Shown one piece after another: positions 19,068-27,187 of a stretch of DNA of 64,000 nt; the first letter of the stretch is position 1; each line of letters begins with the position of its first letter. Both the position numbers and the translations under genes were made by a program. This stretch comes from Halorarum salinum (GTDB taxonomy: Archaea; Halobacteriota; Halobacteria; Halobacteriales; Haloferacaceae): NCBI RefSeq assembly GCF_013402875.1, contig NZ_CP058579.1, positions 1,612,001 through 1,676,000 of the forward strand. Direction: 5' to 3'. The notes beneath the pieces were generated by a model that was not told the origin of the DNA, did not search any database, and was given only the letters and a program-made list of their open reading frames with translations.

Positions 19068-19547
19068 ATGTCAGAGACCGACACGTCCCGCGCACGGCTC
19101 GTCGGCATCAATCACGTCGCGCTCGAGGTCGCCGACCTCGAGGAGGCGCTCGACTTCTACGGCGCGCTCTTCGAGTTCGACCTCCGCGGACGGATCGGGT
19201 CGGCCGCGTTCCTCGACGTGGGAGACCAGTTCCTCGCGCTCGTGGAGGCGGACCAGTCAGCCGGCGGGGAGGCGGCGGAGGCGACGGACGACCACCGCCA
19301 CTTCGGACTCGTCGTCGACGACGCGGCCGCGGTGGAGGGGGCGCTCGCCGAACGCGGCGTCGAGCCGCTGGGGACGACGGGGCTCGACTTCCACGACCCG
19401 TGGGGCAACCGGATCCAGATCGTCGAGTACGGCGAGATCCAGTTCACGAAGGCGGAGCACGTCCTCCGGGGGATGGGCCTCCCGGGCCTCGGGAAGTCCG
19501 AGTCCGCGCTGACGGAGCTCCGCGGGAAGGGGATGGGCCCCGAGTAG
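19068..19547 (+). CDS. VOC (glyoxalase/bleomycin-resistance) superfamily protein
   Basis: The 159-aa protein has paired beta-alpha-beta-beta-beta modules. The first begins with VGINHVALEVADLEEALDFYG, carrying the usual His metal ligand, and the second has HRHFGLVVDDAAAVEGAL and ends with FHDPWGNRIQIVEYGEIQF, carrying the conserved DPxGN and Glu. Members bind divalent metal and act on varied small molecules. The substrate is unknown. ATG 19068 is the start that matches the family N-terminus. Confidence 0.88.
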   Translation: MSETDTSRARLVGINHVALEVADLEEALDFYGALFEFDLRGRIGSAAFLDVGDQFLALVEADQSAGGEAAEATDDHRHFGLVVDDAAAVEGALAERGVEPLGTTGLDFHDPWGNRIQIVEYGEIQFTKAEHVLRGMGLPGLGKSESALTELRGKGMGPE

Positions 19548-19559
19548 CCCCCGGCGGGG

Positions 19560-19928
19560 TCATCGCGTGAGCACGACGAAACAGATCGCCGCCGTGGTGA
19601 CGTGCATGAGCATCAGGACGGCGATGCCGGCGGTCGTCGCCCCGGGGTCGCCGGGGAGCCACGCCACGTCGGGGACGAACGACAGGAGCAGCGCGACCAC
19701 CACGACGACGGCGAAGGTGCGCCGCGGTCGGTCGCTCACCCGGCGGACGAGCGCGTACGCGAGCGTCGCGCCGGCCGCGCCGGCCGCCGTGAGGAGGAAC
19801 ACCGGTTGGTAGTTCAGCGGCTCGAACGGCCGGACCGCGCCGGTCGCGGTGACGGCCCACACGACCAGGCCGTTGACGGCCAGCGAGAGGACGACGGCGA
19901 GCGCGCCGCGGACTGGCAGTGAGCGCAT
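19560..19928 (-). CDS. Four-helix membrane protein, DUF6069-like
   Basis: The 122-aa protein has four membrane helices with the DUF6069-like features FEPLNYQPVFLLTAAGAAGATLAYAL in the middle and a final helix IAVLMLMHVTTAAICFVVL containing the conserved MHxxxA motif. No biochemical role is known for this family. It stands alone, converging on the VOC gene. The family name is from memory of the pattern; the membrane topology is directly visible. Confidence 0.75.
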   Translation of the reverse strand: MRSLPVRGALAVVLSLAVNGLVVWAVTATGAVRPFEPLNYQPVFLLTAAGAAGATLAYALVRRVSDRPRRTFAVVVVVALLLSFVPDVAWLPGDPGATTAGIAVLMLMHVTTAAICFVVLTR

Positions 19929-20087
19929 CTCCGGGTGGAGTATGCGCGGCGTCGGAGTTGTAGTTTGGCGTGGGTCGGACGGTCGGATCGTACGACCGAC
20001 GGTACCCAGTAGTGGACTGCCGCCGGAGCCGAAGGGGTGGACGATCGCCGGTCGGAACGGTCGCCGGTGGAAACGGTCGTCGGTCGG

Positions 20088-20938
20088 TCAGTTCGTGTCC
20101 CGGACGAACCCGAGCACCTCGTCGACGAACCGGTCCGACGCGGTGTGCACCGCCATGTGGCCCTCTCCCTCGAAGGTGACGACCCGGCCGTCGGGGAGCG
20201 CTTCCGTCGCGTCCCCGAAGAACGGCGGGCTCTCGCCGCCGGACAGCAACGGGGTCGGCACGGTCACGTCCGCGAACCGGGCGGGTTCGAACCGGTACTC
20301 GGCGATCGCCCGCAACTCGCGGGGGAGCGTACGGGCCGCGTCGACCATCTTCCCCCAGATCGGTGCCGAACGAAGCGCGTCGATCTCGTCGTCCGGGAGG
20401 CCGACGACGTCACGCTGAAACGATACGAACGCCCGCTCGCTCTCGCCGCGGTCGACGAGGGTCCGCATCTCGGCCACCTCCTCGGCGACGTCGAGTTCGT
20501 TTCCGCCGACCTGTATCGGCGGTTCGTACGGGACGAGCGCGCGGAGATCGTCGGTCCGAAGGGCGGCCTCTAGCGCGTACAGGGCGCCGCCGGAGTGGCC
20601 GAGCAGCGTCGCCGGTTCGCCGATCGCCCCGACGACCGCCGCGACGTCCTCGGCCTCCCGCTCGAGTTCGTACCCGGCGGAGTCGCCGCTCTCGCCGCGA
20701 CCGCGACGCTCGACGGCGTAGACCCGTGGTGGTCCGCGAGCGCGGGCCGAACCCCGCCCTCCTCCCAGAAGTCGCGAACGTCTCCGTTGCCGTAGACGAG
20801 CACGAGCGGCGGCCCGCTTCCCGTCCGTTCGAACGCGATCTCGGTCCCGTCGGCTGACGTGGCGGTTCCAGTCTCCCTCCTTCGGTCCGGCGGTGTCGCT
20901 TCGACCGTGACCATCCCGAGTACGGGACGAGAGCGCAT
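20088..20938 (-). pseudogene. Alpha/beta hydrolase disrupted by a single-base frameshift
   Basis: Reading from ATG 20938 (or 20914) gives a normal hydrolase N-terminus (SADGTEIAFERTGSGPPLVLVYG) up to ALADHHG, then nonsense. Shifting by one base at about 20723-20729 restores VYAVERRGRGES, then the nucleophile elbow LLGHSGGALYALEAAL, and continues without a stop to the C-terminal His motif FEGEGHMAVHTA and the end at 20088. The joined protein of about 280 aa has all parts of the family. A missing C/G within CCACCGGG-type sequence explains the shift. It is either a genuine recent pseudogene or a sequencing indel. Confidence 0.85.
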
Positions 20939-21091
20939 AGCTTCGCCCCGTGAAAGAGCGGCACAGGTAGATCGTGCGACTCGCCGTGCTGCGGGCGGTC
21001 GGCGGACGAGACGCGCCCCACGTCGTCGTTACCCGAAACTTCCCGTCGGCCGCCGTTCCGACGGGACCGTCGGATCGGGTCGGGTGACGGC

Positions 21092-22093
21092 TCAGAACAG
21101 GCCGACCAGGAACCCGACGCCCATCGCGCAGAGCACGACCGCCGAAACCGTCGGGAAGTGCTCGGCGTACCGCTCCATCCGGTCCTCGAACCGCTCGTAG
21201 CCCGCGACGAGCGCGAGCGTCAGGGCGGTGATGACGGCCACGACCGTCAGCGCGTACGCGAGCATCAGCCCCAGACAGTGGTCCGAGCCGGCACAGATGG
21301 CGATGATCTCGAACTCCTCCTCGTGGGCGAACCCGAGCACGAACGCGGAGACGGCGATGCCGTACAGCCCGTCCTCCGCCGAGGGGGAGCCGTGGTCGTG
21401 CGCGTGGCCGCCGTCCCCGCCGACGAGCGGAAGCGCCGCCGCGAGGCGGGCGAGGACCCCGCCGTCGTGGGCGTCGTGGTCGTGTGCGATCCCGTGCTCG
21501 TGGGAGCGACCATCCTCATCGTGGGAATGCCCGTAGGTACCTCCGTGTGAGTTATCGTGCGAGTGCCCGCGGGAACCGCCGTGTGCGTGCCCGTCGGGGG
21601 TCGCGAACGCCACGTCCTCGTGCAACCGACCGGCAGTGGAGCCGTCCCCCTCGTGGTGGTGTGCGTGATCGGTCCCGTGCGAGTGCGGTCGCCCGTGGTC
21701 GTCGCCGTGCGAGTGTGAGTCGCCGTTTCCCTCCTCGTGGGAATGTGAGTGCCCGCCGCCCCGGTACTCCCGGATCCCGAGCAGGATCAGGAGGACGCCG
21801 GCGACGACGCCGATGGGCGACCCGACCGGGACGCCGGCGACGGTGAGCGGTTCGGTCAGCCCGTCGAGGTCGAGTTGCGCCTTCAGCAGGAAGAACGCGC
21901 CGACGACCGCGAGACTGGAGAGCAGGTGTCCGACCCCGATGACGAGGCCGGCGACCAGGCCGGCGAGCCAGGCGTTCGCCCGGTCGAAGGCGTAGGCGGC
22001 GGCGATGGGCCAGCCGTGGCCCGGTTCGGCGCCGTGGACCGCGCCGAGCGCGAGCGCCCCGAGCAGCAGGCCGGGGGCGACGTCGTGGAGCAT
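21092..22093 (-). CDS. Nickel/cobalt transporter of the NicO/RcnA type with a histidine-rich loop
   Basis: The 333-aa membrane protein begins with ALALGAVHGAEPGHGWPIAAAYAF, corresponding to the HxxEPGH motif of RcnA/NicO metal transporters, and continues with about six helices. Residues about 110-240 form a hydrophilic loop extremely rich in His, Gly and Asp (HSHSHEEG, HAHHHEGD and similar), likely to bind metal. The C-terminal half contains FVLGFAHEEEFEIIAICAG, a second conserved acidic/His motif. It is divergent from nikR, which fits nickel; whether it imports or exports cannot be decided from sequence. Confidence 0.87.
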   Translation of the reverse strand: MLHDVAPGLLLGALALGAVHGAEPGHGWPIAAAYAFDRANAWLAGLVAGLVIGVGHLLSSLAVVGAFFLLKAQLDLDGLTEPLTVAGVPVGSPIGVVAGVLLILLGIREYRGGGHSHSHEEGNGDSHSHGDDHGRPHSHGTDHAHHHEGDGSTAGRLHEDVAFATPDGHAHGGSRGHSHDNSHGGTYGHSHDEDGRSHEHGIAHDHDAHDGGVLARLAAALPLVGGDGGHAHDHGSPSAEDGLYGIAVSAFVLGFAHEEEFEIIAICAGSDHCLGLMLAYALTVVAVITALTLALVAGYERFEDRMERYAEHFPTVSAVVLCAMGVGFLVGLF

Positions 22094-22127
22094 GCCCCTC
22101 CCTCCGCGGCGTCCCCGGAAAACGCCT

Positions 22128-22157
22128 GTTATGACCGCGTCGCGGGGGGCGTAATAC
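22128..22157. promoter_or_regulatory. Candidate NikR operator
   Basis: GTTATGAC (22128-22135) and GTAATAC (22151-22157) form an imperfect inverted repeat separated by 15 bp, in the 101-bp region between the divergent nickel transporter and nikR. Bacterial NikR binds the palindrome GTATGA-N16-TCATAC; the left half and the spacing are similar. This is an inference from position and resemblance. Confidence 0.45.
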
Positions 22158-22194
22158 CGAAACGCCGAACCGGCCGGGGGACCGAAGGGAACAC

Positions 22195-22593
22195 ATGCGG
22201 ACCAGCCTGAACGTCCCCGACGGGGCGCTCGCGGAGTTCGACGCGGTGGCGGAGGCCGAGGGGTTCGAGTCGCGCTCGCGTGCGGTCAGGGAGGCGATGG
22301 CCGAGTACGTCGAGCGGCACAGCCGGCTGGAGGAGGCGACCGGCGAGGTCGCCGCCGTCATCGCGTTCGACTACGTCCACGACGAGGTCATCCGGGAGCT
22401 CCACGACGTCCAGCACGAGTACGGGGACGTCATCACCACGACCTCCCACGTCCACCAGGAGGGGTGGTGCCTCGAGACCGTGTTCTGCCGGGGGGACGTG
22501 GGACGCGTCCGGGAACTCGTGTACCGCCTGCGCGACTTCGACGCCGTGCGTCGCGTCCGCGTCCTCTCGCTCGTCGACGGGGACGACCGGTGA
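22195..22593 (+). CDS. nikR: Nickel-responsive transcriptional regulator NikR
   Basis: The 132-aa protein has an N-terminal ribbon-helix-helix DNA-binding part (MRTSLNVPDGALAEFDAV, then SRSRAVREAM) followed by an ACT-like metal domain. The high-affinity nickel ligands of NikR are recognisable: His in DVQHEYGD, two His in TTSHVHQEG and Cys in GWCLETVF. NikR forms a tetramer that binds DNA when Ni is loaded. The divergent NicO-type transporter is its probable target. Length and spacing of the ligands match the family closely. Confidence 0.93.
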   Translation: MRTSLNVPDGALAEFDAVAEAEGFESRSRAVREAMAEYVERHSRLEEATGEVAAVIAFDYVHDEVIRELHDVQHEYGDVITTTSHVHQEGWCLETVFCRGDVGRVRELVYRLRDFDAVRRVRVLSLVDGDDR

Positions 22594-22681
22594 CCCCGCG
22601 GGCCGCGCCACGACAACGGCGGCGGGACCCCGGCCCGGGAGCCGCCATCACCCCTTTGGGCGGCCGGCCCCGACGTCCTCC

Positions 22682-23392
22682 ATGGTCACGACGAGCGTCC
22701 GGTCGGTCCACCGCGTGACCCCGAACGTCAAACAGTTCCGCCTCCGCGCGCCCGGCCACACCTTCGAGTACGAACCCGGACAGCACACGACCGTCCGGTT
22801 CGAGCGGGACGGCGAGGAGGTCGAGCGGCCGTACACCCCGACGAGCCGCCCCGGAACCGACGAGGTGACGCTGGCCATCAAGCGGTACGACGACGGCACG
22901 GCGTCGGTCTGGATGCACGAGCGGTCGGAGGGCGACGAGGTGGAACTGGGCGACCTGCACGGCGACCTCCACCTCCGGAACCCCGACCGCGACGTCGCCT
23001 TCCTCGCCGCCGGGACCGGCATCACGCCGACGATGGCGATGCTGAAGGACTACGTCGACCGCGGGGAGGGCGACGCCCGCTTCTACTTCGGCGAGACCGA
23101 CCGGGAGCACCTCATCTACCGGGAGACGCTCGATCAGTTCGACGCCGACTATGGGAACGTGGACGTGACCTACGTGCTCTCCCGCGAGGACTGGGACGGC
23201 CCGACGGGGCACGTGCAGGAGCACGTCGTCGGGGACCTCGGCGACGACCTGGACCCCGAGGGGACGGACTTCTACGTCTGCGGCGTTCCGGAGATGGTGG
23301 TCGAGACGACCGAGGACCTCGCGGACGCCGGCGTCCCGGATGACGACGTCTACACGGAGGGCTGGGAGGGCGACGAGGTCGCGGAGGAGTGA
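22682..23392 (+). CDS. FAD/NAD(P)-dependent ferredoxin-reductase-like flavoprotein
   Basis: The 236-aa protein has a FAD-binding beta-barrel with VERPYTPTSRPG (RxYT/S motif that holds FAD), then a NAD(P) domain with FLAAGTGITPTMAML and the C-terminal signature DFYVCGVPEMV. This is the minimal ferredoxin-NADP reductase module without fused ferredoxin or globin domain. The electron partner is unknown. It starts at ATG 22682, 88 bp downstream of nikR; co-transcription is possible but not shown. Confidence 0.9.
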   Translation: MVTTSVRSVHRVTPNVKQFRLRAPGHTFEYEPGQHTTVRFERDGEEVERPYTPTSRPGTDEVTLAIKRYDDGTASVWMHERSEGDEVELGDLHGDLHLRNPDRDVAFLAAGTGITPTMAMLKDYVDRGEGDARFYFGETDREHLIYRETLDQFDADYGNVDVTYVLSREDWDGPTGHVQEHVVGDLGDDLDPEGTDFYVCGVPEMVVETTEDLADAGVPDDDVYTEGWEGDEVAEE

Positions 23393-23437
23393 GCGGAACC
23401 CCCGCCGGGCGAACCGTCCGCCCGACCGCCGACCGGG

Positions 23438-23605
23438 TTACGGCCGGTCGTCGCGGTCCCGCCGCGCCGCCCGTTCGGCGGACGCGCGGTCCGTGACGTT
23501 CTCGGCGTCCCGCTTCCGCTCGTCGCGGACCAGCGCGTACAGCACGAGCGGCGCGCCGACCGCGAACGCCAGGAACGGCAGGAGAAACACGCCCTCCGCG
23601 GCCAT
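23438..23605 (-). CDS. Small single-helix membrane protein (55 aa)
   Basis: The ATG at 23605 directly follows the TAG of the zinc-ribbon gene on the same strand, so the two are almost certainly an operon. The 55-aa product has one hydrophobic helix (VFLLPFLAFAVGAPLVLYAL) and a strongly charged cytoplasmic tail (RDERKRDAENVTDRAS). Composition and coupling support a real gene. No family or function recognised. Confidence 0.68.
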   Translation of the reverse strand: MAAEGVFLLPFLAFAVGAPLVLYALVRDERKRDAENVTDRASAERAARRDRDDRP

Positions 23606-23827
23606 CTACCCGAAGAACACGTCCACGATGTCGCTCCCGGCGGAGCCGGTGTCGCGGTACAGCTCCGAGTAGCCGCAGTTCGTGCAGGAGACGACCCTGA
23701 ATTTGTTCGTCTGAATGTCGAACATCTTCGACAGCCCGCCGCCCGTGGTGGACATCTTCCCGACCTCGGCGTCCGTGTGTCCACACTTCGGGCAGCCGTC
23801 GTCGTGAGTGGAGGGCTCCGTCGCCAT
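23606..23827 (-). CDS. Zinc-ribbon nucleic-acid-binding-type protein
   Basis: The 73-aa protein has two CxxC knuckles, GCPKCGHTD and SCTNCGYSELYR, separated by about 35 residues, and matches the predicted nucleic-acid-binding zinc-ribbon family (COG3478-like). The Cys spacing is consistent with one structural zinc ion. The gene is followed without gap by a small membrane protein gene. A TATA-like AAACTTATCCC lies about 25-30 nt upstream on the minus strand. Confidence 0.85.
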   Translation of the reverse strand: MATEPSTHDDGCPKCGHTDAEVGKMSTTGGGLSKMFDIQTNKFRVVSCTNCGYSELYRDTGSAGSDIVDVFFG

Positions 23828-23988
23828 CGGTCGTGGGTTTCCGTGCTGTGGGATAAGTTTTGGGCGTTCAACGGTCGCGGTGGGCCGGCCGGAAGAACAC
23901 GGCGAGGCGGGTCGACCGGGGTACGGCGGGTGGATGGGCCGGCCCGGTACGGTAGGGTTTTCCCGCAGGGCCCCGACCTGCGTTCGTG

Positions 23989-25452
23989 ATGCGTCGGCTG
24001 GTCCTCGGCTGCGGGGCGGTCGGACACGACGTCGTCGCGTCGCTCTCGACCCGCCCCGGCGAGCTCCACGTCGTGACCGACGACAGCGGGCGAGCGACGG
24101 CGCTCCGCGAGGAGAACGTGAGCGCCGTCGAGGCCGACCCGACCGACCCCTCGACGTACCCGGACCGGACGGACATGGTCGTCGTCGCCGGCGAGCGCGC
24201 CGCCCCGAACCGCGCCGCGACGAGGAACGCCCGGGAACGGTTCCCCGGGGCGTTCGTCCTCGCGTACGCCGGCGACGACGCCAACGAGGCGGATCTGGAG
24301 GCGCTCTCGGGGGTCGCGGACCGCGTCGTCGACCCCGTCGGCGTGACAGCCGAACGCGTGCTCGACGCGGTCCGTGACGAACCGGCCGAGCGGATGTGGA
24401 AGCTGCTCCGCGCGCTCCGCGGCGTGGAGGGGACGCTCGCGGTCGTCGCCCACGACAACCCGGACCCGGACGCGATCGCGTCGGCGGTCGCGCTGGTCAG
24501 GCTCGCGGAGTTCGTCGGGACCGACGCCGAGGCGTGCTACTACGGCGACATCTCCCACCAGGAGAACCGCGCGCTCGTCAACCTCCTCGAACTGGAGATG
24601 CGGAACCTCGACCCCGAGACGGACCCGCGGGACGAGTACGACGCGTTCGCGCTCGTGGACCACTCCCGCCCCGGCGTGAACGACGGCCTCCCCGAGGACG
24701 TCCGCCCGACGATCGTGATCGACCACCACCCGCCGCGGCTCCCGGTGGAGGCGGAGTTCATCGACGTCCGTTCGGACGTGGGCGCCACGTCGACGCTGCT
24801 CGCCGAGTACCTCGAACGGTTCGGGCTCGACCCCGGCGAGCGGGTCGCCACCGCGTTGCTGTACGGGATCCGCATCGACACGAAGGACTTCACCCGCGAG
24901 ACGTCGGACGCGGACTTCGACGCGGCGACGTTCCTCCTCCCCCACGCGGACTCGGCCTCGCTCGCGCGCGTCGAGTCCCCGAGCAAGAGTTCGGAGGTGC
25001 TCGACACGATCGGCCGCGCCATCCGGAACCGCAGGAGGCGCGGCGAGACGGTCGCCTCCTTCGTGGGGGAGCTCTCGGACCGGGACGCGCTCGCGCAGGC
25101 GGCCGAGCAGCTCCTCGAAATGGAGGGGGTGACGACGACGCTCGTCTACGGCTTCTCCGAGGGGACGGTGTACGTCTCCGGCCGGGCCCGCGGGGCCGAC
25201 GTCGACCTCGGCGAGACGCTTCGGGACGCGCTCGGCCAGATCGGGAGCGCGGGGGGACACGCCGACATGGCCGGCGCACAGGTCCCGCTCGGCATCCTCG
25301 GGGCGGTCGAGGAGGGCGAGTCGGAGTCGGTGGCCGAGATCGTCGAGGAGTTCATCGCCGGCCGGTTCTTCGAGACGCTCGCGGACGCCCCCTCGGCGCC
25401 GACACACGAACCGGACCGCGAGGTCCCGTTCCCCGACGAGGACGACGACTGA
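23989..25452 (+). CDS. DHH-family phosphoesterase with N-terminal RCK/TrkA-N domain
   Basis: The 487-aa protein joins three parts. Residues 1-125 form a Rossmann NAD-binding RCK_N-like domain (LVLGCGAVGHDVV). A DHH domain carries NPDPDAIASAVAL, ALVDHSRPG and the name motif VIDHHPPR, which bind two Mn ions. A C-terminal DHHA1 domain has the substrate motif GGHADMAGAQV. DHH/DHHA1 enzymes hydrolyse phosphodiester bonds in small nucleotides (oligoribonucleotides, pApA, c-di-AMP) or act as RecJ-like nucleases. The fused NAD-binding domain suggests allosteric control. Its exact substrate cannot be read from the sequence. ATG 23989 follows a possible GTG at 23986. Confidence 0.9.
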   Translation: MRRLVLGCGAVGHDVVASLSTRPGELHVVTDDSGRATALREENVSAVEADPTDPSTYPDRTDMVVVAGERAAPNRAATRNARERFPGAFVLAYAGDDANEADLEALSGVADRVVDPVGVTAERVLDAVRDEPAERMWKLLRALRGVEGTLAVVAHDNPDPDAIASAVALVRLAEFVGTDAEACYYGDISHQENRALVNLLELEMRNLDPETDPRDEYDAFALVDHSRPGVNDGLPEDVRPTIVIDHHPPRLPVEAEFIDVRSDVGATSTLLAEYLERFGLDPGERVATALLYGIRIDTKDFTRETSDADFDAATFLLPHADSASLARVESPSKSSEVLDTIGRAIRNRRRRGETVASFVGELSDRDALAQAAEQLLEMEGVTTTLVYGFSEGTVYVSGRARGADVDLGETLRDALGQIGSAGGHADMAGAQVPLGILGAVEEGESESVAEIVEEFIAGRFFETLADAPSAPTHEPDREVPFPDEDDD

Positions 25453-25629
25453 GCGTCGGTCGTGACCCGCCGGGGGCGACCTCCGCGAACCCCAACCGTT
25501 GATATCCCTGGGGCGCAATCTCCGGACGAAAGCCGGCGGCCCCGGATCCGACCCCCTCGACCATCCGATGAACGTACTACCTCCGGAACGGACGACGGCT
25601 CCCGTGCCTGCGCCGACCTGCCGAACAGC

Positions 25630-26451
25630 ATGACGCTCTCGAACGGCAGCGACGACCTCTCGCTCGACATGCGCCGCGCCAAGGTCAAGGAGTACATGAC
25701 CCGCGACGTGGCGACGGTGTCTCCCGACGAGACGGTCGGGGAGGTCTCGAAACTCGTCGTCGAGAGCGACGGCCACAACGGCTTCCCGGTCACGGACGGC
25801 CGGACGGTCGTCGGCTTCGTCAGCGCGCGGGACCTGCTGCGCGCGGACCCCGACGCCCCGCTTTTCACCGTGATGACCGACGACATCATCGTCGCCCACC
25901 CCGACATGAACGTCACCGACGCCGCGCGGGTGATCCTCCGGTCGGGCATCCAGAAGCTCCCGGTCGTCGACGACGCGGGCAACCTCGTGGGCATCATCTC
26001 GAACACGGACGTGGTGCGGAGCCAGATCGAGCGCGCGACCCCCGAGAAGGTCGGGAAGCTGATGCGGACGCTGGAGGAGATCCACGACGTGACGCTGACC
26101 GAGGAACGGCGGACGGTGGCGCTCGCGGACCTCGTCCCGACGCAGGCGCGGGTGTACGCCGACGAACTGGAGGGGCGCCACTACGAGCTGAAACGCGGAC
26201 TGGCCGAGCCCCTCGTCGTCATCGACAACGGCGGGACCCTCGTCCTCGCCGACGGTCACCACCGGGTGATGGCCGCCGCCCGCGCCGACGTCGACGAGAT
26301 GGACGCGTACGTCATCGTCCTCGGGGAGCCGGTCGACCTGGGTATGCAGAAGACGGCGCGCAAGGAGGGGCTGGAGTCGATCGACGACATCGAAGTGGTC
26401 GACTACGCCCGCCACCCGCTGGTGGAGACGACGAAACGGTTCCAGAACTGA
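25630..26451 (+). CDS. CBS-pair protein fused to a ParB/sulfiredoxin-like domain
   Basis: The 273-aa protein has two CBS motifs (about residues 15-135: VKEYMTRDVATVSPDETVG and FTVMTDDIIVAHPDMNV), the usual adenosyl-nucleotide-sensing Bateman module. The C-terminal half contains LVLADGHHRVMAA, the DGHHR phosphate-binding motif of ParB/Srx-type NTPase or CTPase domains. This suggests nucleotide-gated activity, but the reaction is unknown. It follows the RCK-DHH gene in the same direction, 177 bp away. ATG 25630 was chosen because the upstream frame is Arg/Pro-rich. Confidence 0.88.
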   Translation: MTLSNGSDDLSLDMRRAKVKEYMTRDVATVSPDETVGEVSKLVVESDGHNGFPVTDGRTVVGFVSARDLLRADPDAPLFTVMTDDIIVAHPDMNVTDAARVILRSGIQKLPVVDDAGNLVGIISNTDVVRSQIERATPEKVGKLMRTLEEIHDVTLTEERRTVALADLVPTQARVYADELEGRHYELKRGLAEPLVVIDNGGTLVLADGHHRVMAAARADVDEMDAYVIVLGEPVDLGMQKTARKEGLESIDDIEVVDYARHPLVETTKRFQN

Positions 26452-26491
26452 ACCAGTCCGGAACCGGGTTCGTGCGGCCGGCTCGACGCGT

Positions 26492-26719
26492 TCACTCGAC
26501 GTCGAACTCGTCCATCCACTCCGCCGCGAGCAATTCGGCTGCCTCGCGGTCCTCACACGCCTCCCGCCGGTAGGACGGTCCCTCCGGCGCCTGTTCCAGG
26601 ACGTCGAGTCGGACGACGCTGCCGCCGTCGGACCGCTCACGAACCCTGACGGTGGCGAGGCCGTCCGCGCGCTCGTGCTCGTCGTACGGACCGTCGGTTT
26701 CGACGGGTTGCCAGCTCAC
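26492..26719 (-). CDS. Small acidic haloarchaeal protein
   Basis: The 75-aa protein from GTG 26719 reads as a small alpha/beta domain (GLATVRVRERSDGGSVVRLDVLEQAPEGPSY, then EAAELLAAEWMDEF). The pattern resembles short conserved haloarchaeal proteins of unknown function (DUF7543-like, from memory). The GTG start gives the compact domain; the longer frame adds a Cys/Arg-rich leader without coding character. Confidence 0.65.
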   Translation of the reverse strand: MSWQPVETDGPYDEHERADGLATVRVRERSDGGSVVRLDVLEQAPEGPSYRREACEDREAAELLAAEWMDEFDVE

Positions 26720-26864
26720 GCAAGGGTCCTCGTGGCCCGCTACTGTCAATCGGCCGGTTCGGCGTCGCGGCTGCCGGCCGAGCGGGTCGGTCCGGACGCC
26801 GTCGCACACCCGGCGACGGCTCCGTACCGACGTGGCGGAGGCGGGCGCGTCGCCGGCGCGCCCG

Positions 26865-27032
26865 TCAGTGACTCACCGGCGACCGGCTCGTCGCTCCCCG
26901 TCCCGCGAACCGTCCGTTGCGACCACAGCCAGGACACACTGCGTACCCGAGGTCGTCGTACTCCACTCTCGTCGTCGCCTCCCGCGCGCCGCAGGCGGCA
27001 CACACGAACTGGGACACCCAAACGAACCCCAT
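26865..27032 (-). CDS. Small zinc-ribbon protein
   Basis: The product is about 55 aa from ATG 27032, with two zinc knuckles, FVCAACGARE and YAVCPGCGRNG, 18 residues apart. An alternative ATG at 27074 adds 14 residues, but a TATA-like TTACTATCC at about 27054-27062 on the minus strand lies only 25 nt upstream of 27032, favouring the shorter form. The C-terminus is Arg/Ser-rich. Probably a structural zinc-binding protein of unknown role. Confidence 0.6.
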   Translation of the reverse strand: MGFVWVSQFVCAACGAREATTRVEYDDLGYAVCPGCGRNGRFAGRGATSRSPVSH

Positions 27033-27084
27033 GCGACTCGAACCGGTACCTACCGGGATAGTAATGAGTTCCATACCATCCGGG

Positions 27085-27103
27085 AACGAACGTTAAACGA
27101 ACG
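27085..27103. promoter_or_regulatory. Direct repeat AACGAACG x2 with 11-bp period
   Basis: AACGAACG occurs at 27085-27092 and 27096-27103, one helical turn apart, followed by GGTAACGGGTAAC. The region is AT-richer than its surroundings and lies upstream of the small zinc-ribbon gene. It may be a regulator site; no regulator is identified. Confidence 0.35.
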
Positions 27104-27187
27104 GTAACGGGTAACTATCTCGTTCTAGATGGTAAGTATCGCGGAGGGATGGTCGGGACCGCGAAGGGGTGGTTGGTACTGCGTTGG

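Noticed and set aside
16109-19570. Very long plus-strand frame of 1153 codons overlapping copA
   Set aside because: Almost entirely Arg/Gly/Ala with no domain signature; it is an off-frame read of copA.
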